In this document: piece after piece, positions 44,864-54,214 of the stretch
Numbering within the stretch: position 1 is the first letter of the stretch
Layout of the letters: every line of letters begins with the position of its first letter
Notes under the pieces: generated by a model
What the model saw: the letters and a program-made list of their open reading frames with translations, nothing else
Database searches by the model: none
What the model was told of the DNA's origin: nothing
Origin: Euptelea pleiosperma
Taxonomy: Eukaryota; Streptophyta; Magnoliopsida; Ranunculales; Eupteleaceae
Direction: 5' to 3'
DNA: 64,000 nt
Assembly: GCA_035048495.1 (NCBI GenBank)
Contig: CM068548.1
Location: forward strand, 14,001,464-14,065,463
Program-made: the position numbers and the translations under genes

Positions 44864-45235
44864 TTAGATGGCAATCTTCAGAATGTTAGTTGTATTTTTA
44901 TTTACTACCCTACCAAATCAGCTTATGATTAGTCACAGTATGTATGAAGGGTACAACATTCGATTCTGGATAGACTTACCATAAAAGATGATTGTGGGTA
45001 CCTTAAAACCCACCAACCAAATCATGAATTCAGAACAATTAATGAGAAAAGGTTTTCTGGGTGGGACGTGAAATCTTCATTTCTGGAAAGCCAGCCCATT
45101 TGTGGTGCCATGTGGAAGGCTTCCATGGCCAATCCAGACCCTAATTCTGATAGAAGACCCTCTAGACTGGACTTGGACATTGCCTTTAGCCTCTGTCACA
45201 CATTCATACCTATATCCTTCTGTCTATTGCGGGAA

Positions 45236-45539
45236 AAGCTAGGATGCAAATTTTAGAGTATGCAAATGCGGCCAGAAAGTGACATATAACAACTAAACCC
45301 CTCGCTAAGGAGAGAGAGGTTGTAGAAACGATGGGTTAACAGGAGGTTTGGTTGTTACGAGTCACCTTCTGGCCACATTTGCATACCCTAAAAGTATGCA
45401 ACCATTTGCATACTAGTTTTTTTTTATTCCCGTCAATTGCATTCTTCCCCAACAGCACTTGCTTTCTATTTTTGAATGGTGATCATATGGTCGGGGTCCA
45501 TGTTATGCCCAATCAATTAAAATGCATTGTTAGTGTTTT
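45236..45539. other. Spacer between segment copies 1 and 2
   Basis: No gene seen. AT-rich with a T-run near 45419. Confidence 0.5.
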
Positions 45540-45866
45540 TCCCTTGGGGGTGTTTTCGTACGTTTACATAGAGATACGGAAATCCTAATTTGGTCTTTAT
45601 ATACCTCGGTTGATCAGAGATGATTATTCATTTTATTGTGACTGTTTCTTTTGCCTCAGATCATAGTGGAATTTGTGTGAGTCTGTGGCCGTACGATCTT
45701 GAGGGAACCACGTAAATCTGTGTCGTGAGTTTGCATCTTCGTTGTTTATTGTTCTGTCTTCCAAAATTATTCACCATGTCTAGAACATATAAAAGCAAAT
45801 TCCTCGAGTTAGCTAACTACCTTTTAGCTCATGATTTATGGTTTCCTCACTTGTGCTTTTATTAGA

Positions 45867-46017
45867 CTAGTGGGTCCCCGACAAAGCATTTCCCAGAATC
45901 GGGTTTGAGTGGGTGAGATCCACCGTATAGTTGGGGGATGAGATCTCGGCCCTTCTTCATTGAAGCCTATAAGAGGGGGATAAGTGGGGAGACAACCATT
46001 GTCACTTGTTATATAGA
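45867..46017 (-). mobile_element. Complete 151-bp mini-Helitron-like element
   Basis: On the minus strand it reads A|TCTATATAACAAGTGACAA at the 5' end (46017) and GGGACCCACTAG|T at the 3' end (45867): insertion between A and T, TC start and CTRR end, as expected for Helitrons. Internal words match the other units (GTTGTCTCCCC, GATCTCATCCCCC, GGTGGATCTCACCCACTC). No coding sequence and no target-site duplication. Confidence 0.78.
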
Positions 46018-46393
46018 TACTTATCCAAGTAGGTTGATTAACGACATAAATCTCTCAAGGTAGGACCCCTTGAATGGCGACACCACATATGATATATAAT
46101 TAAGGGCTGGAAATGAGTAATGTCTTTCACCTAGTCCCAAATGATTAAGTACAAGACAGTGACATTGTCTTGTATAGCTGCAACAATATGAATGGCACAC
46201 TGGATGATTTGATTACATGTCTAGCATAGAATCAACACCATGTGATTTACATAAAGAAAACATAAGATCTTGTCTAGTTCTTTATGTAACGCCATAAGAT
46301 CAAGATAGAAGGTGTTGTCCCATTCATTTCTTCATGGATTAGGACATACATGTGATCAAACTTAAATGGGCCTGGTTGTATGTGGGCTACATG

Positions 46394-46671
46394 AATACAC
46401 ACCATGTGGCCCACACCGTTGGGCCCACTGACCCTTGAATAATTGGTTCACCCCTTGATGGACCTACACGCCAACATCAGCTTTCTCGGGTTATTGAGAG
46501 TCAGCGGATTCTAGAATATTTTTGGGCACTCAGATTGAATGGCTAGAGATCCCCCAATCTGGCTGGTATGTAAGTCCATCAAAGGGTGGGCCAATTATTC
46601 AAGGGTCAGTGGGCCTGAAAGAATATTCCACGTGGCACCTTTTTATGCTACCACAGACTATTGAGCCTGAA
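46394..46671. mobile_element. Group D fold-back element in segment copy 2
   Basis: Counterpart of 43816-44173, shorter by internal loss. It keeps GGGCCCACTGACCCTTGAAT on the left, and GGGTGGGCCAATTATTC, CCACGTGGC and CCACAGACT on the right. Confidence 0.58.
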
Positions 46672-46986
46672 GAGAATATGTATAACATTTAAATCATGTA
46701 GACGGTTAGTTGGTGATTGGTTGTCAGCAAGTTGGATGTTTGAACCACTTGTAATATGGAATGGGCTTTAGTTTGTTTGCAATTGTGGCCCACAAATTAA
46801 GACTTTAACAATCTGGAGCTCCTAATTTAAAAGATTAGATGTCAAACCATCATCAGCATGTTAGTTGTATTTTTATGTAAATCGTTACCAAATCAGGTTA
46901 TGATTAATCACAGTATGAAGGGTACATTTGAGTCTAGATAGACCAATCATAAAAGTAATTGTGGGTCCCCTAGAACCCACCAACCA

Positions 46987-47340
46987 GAATAAATCTTTGG
47001 TGACGGACCAGAGTATATAAGCCACGTGGCACACTCTTTGAGACCATTGACCGTATGGATGTTTGGCCCATCCCTAGATGGACCTACAAATAAAAAATCT
47101 GCCTGATTAGTGATTTCTAACCTTTGAATCTGAGTACCCCCAAAGGGCCCAAATAATGCCTGAATCCCACGGTTAAAAATAAACCTGAGAAAAAGACTTC
47201 AATCCAATGGTTAGAAAGTACTAATCAGGCTGATTTTTGGTCTTTAGGTCACCTAGGGATGACCAAACATCTATACAATCATTGGTATGTAAGAGTATGC
47301 CACATGGCTCACATTATTGTCCGTCATCAAAGATTTACTA
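46987..47340. mobile_element. Group A fold-back element (9-bp TSD, two transitions)
   Basis: 354 bp. Ends read GAATAAATCTTTGGTGACGG and, complemented, TAGTAAATCTTTGATGACGG. The flanks CACCAACCA (46978-46986) and CGCTAACCA (47341-47349) form a 9-bp duplication with two transitions. The unfilled site is present in segment copies 1 (45011-45019, CACCAACCA) and 3 (50468-50476, CACCAACTA), which confirms both boundaries. Arms carry GCCACGTGGC or GCCACATGGC and the shared core. Confidence 0.86.
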
Positions 47341-47514
47341 CGCTAACCAAATCATGAATGTAGAATAATTAATGGTTACCAAATCATGAATTTAGAATGA
47401 TTAATGGAAAAAAGTTTTCTGGGTGGCCGTGAAACTTCTTTTCGAGACAGCCAGCCAATTTGTGCCATGGGGAAGGCTTCCATGGCCAAACAGTCGCTGG
47501 ACTTGGACATGGAT

Positions 47515-47600
47515 GTCGGTCACCAATGTTGATGACGGACCACAATATGAGCCATGTGGGACACTCTTAGAAACTGCTGACCACATGGATACTGGGATTT
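47515..47600. mobile_element. Single arm of a group A element
   Basis: TTGATGACGGACCACAATATG, then GCCATGTGGGACACTCTTAG and TGACCACATGGAT. Only the outer left arm is present, and it abuts the end of segment copy 2. Confidence 0.5.
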
Positions 47601-47654
47601 GAGGGGCTTAGCTGAACTGGTGGCCTTAGGCGATTGTCTCAACTGCGTAATGGT

Positions 47655-47960
47655 TGGGCTGGCCCTGAATTGAACCCACACTTACCCTTAACTTTTTCTT
47701 GAAAGGACGAGATTCAGAGTGAGCATGGGTTGGGTCTGTTTCAGGCTAGGGTCTGCCCAAACATGGCTTAGGACCTAAGGGACTAGACCAATCTAAGGCT
47801 GGCCAATGCCCGATTGTGGTCCAAATCAGGCCATTAATTTCCTGTTAACCCTTGGTCTCGCCCATTTACGTACCATATGCTTGTAGGTGCAGCCGAAGCC
47901 TGACCAAAAGCTGTCTAGACTCGTACTCTTCGACATGCCTTGCCCATGTGCACTCCTGAA
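47655..47960. repeat. Dispersed repeat F, copy 1
   Basis: Shares GGCTTAGGACCTAAGG, GTGGTCCAAATCAGGCCATT and TTGTAGGTGCAGCCGAAGCC-type words, in the same order, with 52775-53075. Rich in GGGCT/AGCCC words. Non-coding; the class is unknown. Confidence 0.6.
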
Positions 47961-47996
47961 GCGTGTACACATGGCTCACATAAAAGGCTCTAAAAA

Positions 47997-48223
47997 GGCC
48001 CTGTTTGGTTCGCTGCACTGGGATGCAAATGCACTCACTTGCCACAATTTTGGAATGCACATGGTTGGTTAGGGGCGTGCAAGTGGCTGCCAAGCCCTTG
48101 CAAACTCCATAACAAAATAGATGCAAATGAAGCCCAATAACCATGGCAAGTGGGTGCATTGCCACTCACTGCATTTACATTGGAGTGCAAAATGCATCTC
48201 AGTGCAGCGAAACAAGCAGGGCC
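47997..48223. mobile_element. Small inverted-repeat DNA element
   Basis: 227 bp. Left end GGCCCTGTTTGGTTCGCTGC, complemented right end GGCCCTGCTTGTTTCGCTGC, both continuing into ACTG.GATGCA. Terminal inverted repeats of about 30 bases. The interior is rich in TGCA/GCAAATGCA words. A clear target-site duplication is not visible. GGCCCTGTTTGG ends recall Harbinger- or hAT-type small elements. Confidence 0.6.
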
Positions 48224-48461
48224 ATGCTAATGGTTTGAATTGTACATCAAAGATAAGCTTAACCAATTTAGTCTCCATCCAACAAAGTTGAGCTGTCAGG
48301 AAGTATGACTAACGATAAATGAGAAAAAAGTATATAGATCAGATGGTTAGGAACTTAGAATTATCCAGTTGGATTAATCAATGACATAGATCTCTTAAGT
48401 AGGATCCCTCAAATGGTGGGTCCCAATACTCTTTATATGTGCACCACATTAGAGACATAAC

Positions 48462-48815
48462 GAGTAAACCTTCGCTGACACCTGTATAGTCAGCAACGCT
48501 GCTAACTGCAACCAATATGAGCCACGTGGCACATTCTTAAAAGGACACTACTGACCGTATGGATGTTTGGCCAATCACTAAGTGGATTAGTGATTTGAAA
48601 CCTTTGGATCTTTGTGCCCAAATAATTCTCAAAATATTGCTTCGGGTAAAATAAACCCATGAAAATAACTTCAATCCAATGCTTAGAAATCACTAATCAG
48701 GCTGATTTTTGGTTTGTTGGTCCACCTAGTGATTGGCCAAACATCCATACGTTCAGTAGTGTCCTCCTAAAAATGTGCCACGTGGCACATATTGGCTGCA
48801 TTGCCGACTTCAGAC
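48462..48815. mobile_element. Group A fold-back element in segment copy 3
   Basis: Absent from the same place in copies 1 and 2, where GATATAATC-like sequence is uninterrupted. The left end reads GAGTAAACCTTCGCTGAC. The 354-bp length equals that of the element at 46987. Arms carry GCCACGTGGCAC twice and the shared core. The flanks (AGACATAAC and GACAGAATC) are too worn to prove a duplication. Confidence 0.7.
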
Positions 48816-49176
48816 GACAGAATCTTGGGCTGGATATGAGCAATGTCTTCACCACAGGTAGTCTTCAATAATTAAACACAAGATAGTGACCTTGTCATAT
48901 GTAGCTGCAACAGTATGACATGGTCTAGTACAGAATCAACACCTTGTGATTTACATAAGATCTTGTCTAACCATGAGATCAAGAGATGGAATGTGTTGTC
49001 CCATCTGTTTCTTCATGGATTAAGACATCACAGATGCTGGAACATGTGATCAAAACTCAAATGGGTCTGAATTTGATTGTATGGATACTTTGTATCAATA
49101 TTTCTAATTTTCCACCTGTTTCACAACTATTTATTCTAAATTTCTTCAACCCATTTCTCCCCCAATGCCCACTGAT

Positions 49177-49563
49177 TAGGGTTGGCAATGGATCGGGTTT
49201 GAGTCGGATTGGTACTGATCTAATAAGAAATCCAATCCAGCCGGACCCGATCGGATCAATAAAATTCAGTTCCAGAACTGATCCGATATGATTAGATTGG
49301 TTCCGGGGCCCAACCCAACCCATTCCAATCTGATATGATATTTACATACCTTTAGACATTTAAATATATTTATCTATATAATAAATATTTTATATAAAAT
49401 ATAGATATCGGGTCAGTATTGGATCGGAATAGTATCAATCCGATAGATCGGATCAACAATCTCTGATCTGAAACTGATCCGATTATGGAAAAAAAGGTTT
49501 TGGACCCGATTTTTTTTGGATTGGATCGGATCTCTGGGTCGATCAGATCCATTGCCAGCCCTA
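49177..49563. mobile_element. Small hAT element in segment copy 3 (8-bp TSD)
   Basis: 387 bp. Ends read TAGGGTTGGCAATGGATCGG and, complemented, TAGGGCTGGCAATGGATCTG. The flanks CCACTGAT (49169-49176) and CTACTGAT (49564-49571) form an 8-bp duplication with one transition. It interrupts the group D element of this copy; copy 1 shows the unfilled site at 43881-43888 (CCACTGAT). Interior of GGATCGG/CCGATC words, no coding. The right arm of the broken group D element continues to about 49735. Confidence 0.88.
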
Positions 49564-49860
49564 CTACTGATCCATGGGTGATTTTACATACCAAAAATCA
49601 GCCATGAAAAATTCTCAAATCCAATGGCTAGAGATCACCAATCGGGCTGATTGTTGGTATGTTACGTGTGTAGGTCCATCAAGGGGTGGGCCCGAACCGA
49701 GTGTCCCACGTGCCACATTTTATGCGGCCGACAGACTATTTTATTTTATTTTTTCTAAACAGAATCTATGTAGCAGTTAAATCATGTAGATAAATTAGTT
49801 GGTGATTGGTTGTCAGTGAGTTGGATGTTTGAACTTTGAACCACCTGCTGTAACATGGAA

Positions 49861-50262
49861 GGGTCGTGATGTAACAAGGTATACCTGAGATCTTTTCATT
49901 TGCGGAAGCGGCATTTTTTATAGTCACCACTGCCATCTGGGTCCACTGACCACATGGATGTTTAGCCCACCTCATAGACATTCATACAAAAAATAAGCTT
50001 GTTTAATGATTTTTAGCCGTTGGTTTTGGTACTCAAAAAATGGTTGCATTCAACAGCTATAAGAACGCCTTAAAAAGTGCTAAAAAGTGTTAAAATCTAA
50101 TGGTTATAGATTACCAATCAAGATGATTTTTGGTGTGTAAATCCACCAAGGGGTGGGATAAACATCCATGCGGTCAGTGGGCCCAGATGGCAGCGGTGAC
50201 TACTAAAAATGCGGCTTCCACAAATGAAACAGTTTCAGGCATACCATGTTACATCTTTTTCC
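49861..50262. mobile_element. Group B fold-back element, copy 2 (9-bp TSD)
   Basis: 402 bp. It begins GGGTCGTGATGTAACAAGG, and the complement of its right end begins GGAAAAAGATGTAACATGG. The 9-bp duplication AACATGGAA (49852-49860 and 50263-50271) is perfect. Segment copies 1 and 2 show the unfilled site (44276-44284 and 46753-46761). Palindromic, with GCGGAAGCGGCATTTTT near the ends and the AAAAATMAGC core within. Confidence 0.92.
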
Positions 50263-50662
50263 AACATGGAATGGGCTTCTTTTTTGTTACAATTGTGCCT
50301 CAGAAACCAAGAATTTATAGTCCAATTAAAAAGATTAGATGAGCATGTGAGCTGTATTTTAATATTCATCATTACCAAATCAACCAATGATTAATCACGG
50401 TATGAAAGGCTACATTCGACTGTAGATAGATCTACCATAAAAAGGTTATTGTGGGTCCCCTGCAACCCACCAACTAAATCATGAATTCAGAATAATTAAT
50501 GGGAAATTGGTTTTCAGGGTGGGTTGTGCAACCTTCTTTTCTGGATAGCCAGCTAAATTTATGCCATGCGGAAGGCTTCCGTAACCAATCCAGACACTCT
50601 GGACTGGACTTGGACATTGTCCTTATCCTCACTCACGTCTATATCTTTCTGTCTATTGCACT

Positions 50663-51062
50663 ATTCTTCTAACAGCATTTGTGGTTTAAAAAAAAACACT
50701 ATTTTTGCCACATGGTAGAGGCATATTGGTTTCAAGACTCGGAACTCTCGTCCAAACTTCTAATCTGGACAGTTCATCCAGCGTGTCTATCCTGAAAATA
50801 ATTAACAAAATGGTATTATCTTAGTATTCTATACTTTTTTTTTTTTGTAGTTACCATCGTGGGAGGGCCCCACGGATGAAGTCAGGTGAACCTGAACCCA
50901 GTCAAACTGGTAAAGGGGATTTCTACTACTGGCACACTGCTCAAAGGAGGAAATCTACAGTGGGTTTGACCCCCACGACCATTTGAGCTGCCATGTTGGG
51001 TGTTTTTTAGTAATCTATACTGCTTTATAAAGAAATGTGACAATTAAACATTTTGTCCACTT
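50663..51062. other. Spacer, no gene seen
   Basis: Contains a T-run and a GGGAGGGCCCCACGGATG-type stretch near 50860; nothing recognised. Confidence 0.4.
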
Positions 51063-51071
51063 ATTCCTATA

Positions 51072-51686
51072 GGGTCGGGCTCAAGGGACCCCCTATTTCT
51101 TACCCCCTTTTTTGACCCTCATCTTGGAGTACCCACATGGAAGATGAATCAATGGCTGATTTTTGGTGGGGATGATAACCTCACCATATAGATCACCCCA
51201 ACAAAATATCAGCCCATTCTAAAATTTCTAACTCCATTAAATGTGGTTCTAAAGTTACACGGTAAAAATCGATGGTCCATAATTATTCAACTTCTAAACC
51301 AGTCTATGAATATCAAATTGATTTGAATTTTTGTCAGGATGATCTCTTCACCATAAAGATCATCCTCACCAAAAATCAGCCATTCACCATAAAGATCATC
51401 CTCACCAAAAATCAGCCATTGATTCATCTTCTATGTCGGTACGCCAATTTGGAGGTCATAAAAGGGGGTCAGAAATAGGGAGTAAAACTTCTGTCACAAT
51501 CGGATTGCAAATCACATAAACACAGCCAATGAGTTCTCGGCATGTACACCTAAAAAGCAAAAGCACATAGGTAAGTTGCAAAGCACTTGCGTACGTGCCG
51601 AGAACTCATTGGCTTGTGATTGTGTGATTTACAATTTCGTGTGACAGAAGATTTACTCAGAAATGGGGGTCCATTGAGCCCGACCC
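51072..51686. mobile_element. GGGTCGGG-ended fold-back element with nested insertion (9-bp TSD)
   Basis: 615 bp including the nested element at 51480-51658. Ends read GGGTCGGGCTCAAGGGACC and, complemented, GGGTCGGGCTCAATGGACC. The flanks ATTCCTATA (51063-51071) and ATTCCTATT (51687-51695) form a 9-bp duplication with one mismatch. Internally the segment around TTCACCATAAAGATCATCC is repeated in tandem at 51348-51420. Non-coding. Confidence 0.84.
51480..51658. mobile_element. Small GAGTAAAAC-ended element nested at 51480 (9-bp TSD)
   Basis: 179 bp, almost a complete hairpin. Ends read GAGTAAAACTTCTGTCACA and, complemented, GAGTAAATCTTCTGTCACA. Inner arms contain GCCAATGAGTTCTCGGCA and its complement around a short loop. 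The flanks AGAAATAGG (51471-51479) and AGAAATGGG (51659-51667) form a 9-bp duplication with one transition. The termini match groups A and C, but the interior does not. Confidence 0.85.
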
Positions 51687-51809
51687 ATTCCTATTCCTGT
51701 TTTGTTTTTTTAGTTATTTGTACTTTGGAGGGGATTTTTGGTCTTGCAAACTCATTAAATGCTCTTCCCAATTTGATGTTAGACATTTTGTCCATTTTTA
51801 TTTCAGAAA

Positions 51810-52213
51810 GGAAAACGATGTAACAAGGTATGCCTGAAACTGTTCATTTGCGGAAGCGGCATTTTTGGTAGCCATCGCTGCCATCTGGGCCCACTGACCG
51901 CTTGGATGTTTATCTCACCCCTTGGTGGATATAAGTACCAAAAATCACCTTGATTGGTAATTTATAACCATTAGATTTTAACACTTTTTAGCACCATTTA
52001 AGGTATTCTTATAGCCGTTGAATACGACCATCATTTGAGTACTAAAACCAACGGCTAAAAATCATTAAACAAGCTGATTTTTTGTATGAATGTCTATTAA
52101 AGGGTGGGCTAAACATCCATGCAGTCAGTGGGCCCAGATGGCAGTGGTGACTACCAAAAATGCCGCTTCCGCAAATAAAAAGATCTCAGGTATACCTTGT
52201 TACATCACGACCC
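51810..52213. mobile_element. Group B fold-back element, copy 3 (9-bp TSD)
   Basis: 404 bp, inverted relative to copies 1 and 2: it begins GGAAAACGATGTAACAAGG, and the complement of its right end begins GGGTCGTGATGTAACAAGG. The 9-bp duplication TTTCAGAAA (51801-51809 and 52214-52222) is perfect. The interior is closely similar to copy 2. No coding sequence. Confidence 0.92.
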
Positions 52214-52389
52214 TTTCAGAAATGCTCATCTTTTAATGTGTGACGTCAGCTCTTTTGTTCCCTTCTTTAATGGATTCCTTCTATATTATGACAAGAGTAA
52301 CGATCACTTGGTCCAAGGTCTATGGACGTGCATGAGGTGTCATTTTGTCATTGGTCAAAAATTACCTCGAGTTACGTGCTAAATAGTAA

Positions 52390-52705
52390 TGTTCAAATTT
52401 AACGGTTTAAAATCAACCCATGAAAATGACTCCGATCGAATGATTAGAAATAACTAATCAGGCTGATTTTTCATATATAGGTCCACCTAGGATGGGCCAA
52501 ACATCCATACGGTCAGTGGTCTCTCGTAGTGTGCAACTTCTTCCAAATAATGTTCAAAATCTACGGTTAAAAATAAACTATGAAAAAGACTAATCCAATG
52601 GATATCAATTACCAATCAGGACGAATTTTGGTACGTACATCCACCTAGAGATGGGCCAAACATCCATACAGTCATCTCTAAGAATGTGCCAAGTGCAAGT
52701 GCATA
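52390..52705. mobile_element. Two consecutive right arms of group A elements
   Basis: Two direct, diverged copies of AATCAACCCATGAAAA, then ACTAATCAGGCTGATTTTT, GATGGGCCAAACATCC and CATACGGTCA (about 52405-52535 and 52560-52700). The left arms are missing, as at 8257-8600. Confidence 0.58.
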
Positions 52706-52774
52706 ACATGTGGCCTCCCCCTAGTAATAATAATAATTTTTTTATAGAAGAAGACATTCCATATGAAAAAGAAA

Positions 52775-53075
52775 AAAAATGAGTAGCTCCAATTCGAGCC
52801 CACATTTACACTTACTTTCAGCTTGAAAGGATGAGAGTCAAAGTGTACATGGGCTAGGTTTGATTCAGGCTAGAGTGGGCCGGCCTAAACTTGGCTTAGG
52901 ACCTAAGGAACTAGATCCAACCTAACGCAGGCCAATGCGAGTGTGGTCCAAGTCAGGCCATTAATTTCCTGGCAGGCCTTGGCCTCGTCCATCTAGGTAT
53001 CATGGATAAAATTCAAGCCAAGCCTAACCCATAGGTTGTAGCCTTGTAGGTGCAACCCAAGCCCAACCAAAAAAG
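52775..53075. repeat. Dispersed repeat F, copy 2
   Basis: Same order of words as 47655-47960: GATTCAGGCTAGAG, GGCTTAGGACCTAAGG, GTGGTCCAAGTCAGGCCATT, CTTGTAGGTGCAACCCAAGC. Confidence 0.6.
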
Positions 53076-54214
53076 CTTTCTCTACAAGGTACTGTTCGAC
53101 CACATGGCTTGCACAGATGGGTCTGTGAGTCCTCCATTCGATGGGTCCAACCTAGGAGATCGAGATGATTTCAATAATAGAGCAATGGGAACCACCAAGA
53201 AACTAAAAACAACCCCTCCTAGCTATCTCTTCAAAATTGAGTCTAGCCTGAATACCATGTCCCTAAAGAAAGTGCCTAACTAGATATAATATAGATTTCT
53301 CCCCGGACTAGTCGATTACTTAGATTGTCATCGTCACCCCATGCAAAACTTTTGTTATTGTTTCAAGCGAATTGGAATAATCCCATGGCGAAATAGGATT
53401 CTTGTAGACAACCCAGGGGTGGCAATAGTTGCAGTCAGTGGCGGAGCCAGGATTTTGATTTGAGGGGGGGGGGAGACCTACTTAAACCCCAATTTTTTTT
53501 TAAATGACAAACGTGTCCTCTGTTTTCACATTCCCACCATTTGAAAAAAAACCACAACGAAGAAGAGTACTTGCCGTCTCTCTACCGTATTCTCCCCCTC
53601 TCTCTCCACGGGGAAGAGAGACGTGGGTGCCCAAACAGGAGGCGGTTGTGGGTGGTGGATGAAGTGAGGAAGGGGTTTCGTTGGTTTTGGGTGGGGTGCA
53701 AAAAATAGAGGTGGGTTCACTCACTAATTTGATATTTTTTGGTGGGTGCACATAAGATGTATGTGCACTCACAAAAATGGTGTGCAAATATTGCCACCCT
53801 AAACACGTGGGTATATTGCAATCTTATGTAAAATTTTGCAATATACGTGGGTATATGGTTTCCAAGAAAAAAAAACAAATTAATCAACGACCAATTGAAT
53901 GGTTCGGAGAAATCACAAATTACTGAGTATGCCTGAAGTACTCACAAACTATTCCGAATTTGCCCCGAACTATTCACTTTTTTGGACATAAAAGTCCATT
54001 CCGAAATGTAAAAAATGATGTCTACTTCTTTCTTATTTTTAAAATATATATTTTTACTGAATTTCTAAAATGAATACCCTAATTTTACTGGAACTTTTTT
54101 CAAATCATTTTTTTTCCGAACGCGGAATTGCTAACTATGGTTTTGGCAAGTGCACGCAATTTTATAACAGTTGGTGCACATTTAATATATAGTTCTATTC
54201 ATGGTTTAAAAGGG
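53076..54214. other. Intergenic with a transposon end
   Basis: No gene supported. At about 53440-53500 lies GGCGGAGCCAGGATT followed by a G-run, a terminus found in many plant transposons. GGGTGG/CACCC-rich sequence follows to about 53810. Confidence 0.4.

Larger units (their letters stand above)
43085..45235. repeat. Triplicated segment, copy 1
   Basis: Non-coding segment also present at 45540-47515 and 48360-50660 in the same orientation. Landmarks in order: CGTTTTCGTACCTTTACATA, CCTCAGAGCATAGTGGAATC, GTAGGACCCCTTGAATG, GGGCTGGATATGA, GAAGGTGTTGTCCCATTCG, a group D fold-back element, GGTGATTGGTTTGTCAGCAA, ACCCACCAACCAAATCATGA, and GGACTTGGACATTGCC. No reading frame is conserved among copies. 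This copy carries its own Helitron-like trimer at 44395-44863. The origin is unknown to me. Confidence 0.78.
45540..47515. repeat. Triplicated segment, copy 2
   Basis: Landmarks as in copy 1: GTTTTCGTACGTTTACATAG, CCTCAGATCATAGTGGAATT, GTAGGACCCCTTGAATGG, GGGCTGGAAATGAG, GAAGGTGTTGTCCCATTC, group D element, GGTGATTGGTTGTCAGCAAG, AACCATGAAT-type and GGACTTGGACATGG end. Private insertions are the Helitron-like element 45867-46017 and the group A element 46987-47340. Confidence 0.78.
48360..50660. repeat. Triplicated segment, copy 3
   Basis: Landmarks as in the other copies: GTAGGATCCCTCAAATGG, TTGGGCTGGATATGAGCAAT, AATGTGTTGTCCCATCTG, part of the group D element, GGTGATTGGTTGTCAGTGAG, ACCCACCAACTAAATCATGA, and GGACTTGGACATTGTCC. 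The first few hundred bases seen in copies 1 and 2 are missing. Private insertions are at 48462-48815, 49177-49563 and 49861-50262. Confidence 0.78.
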
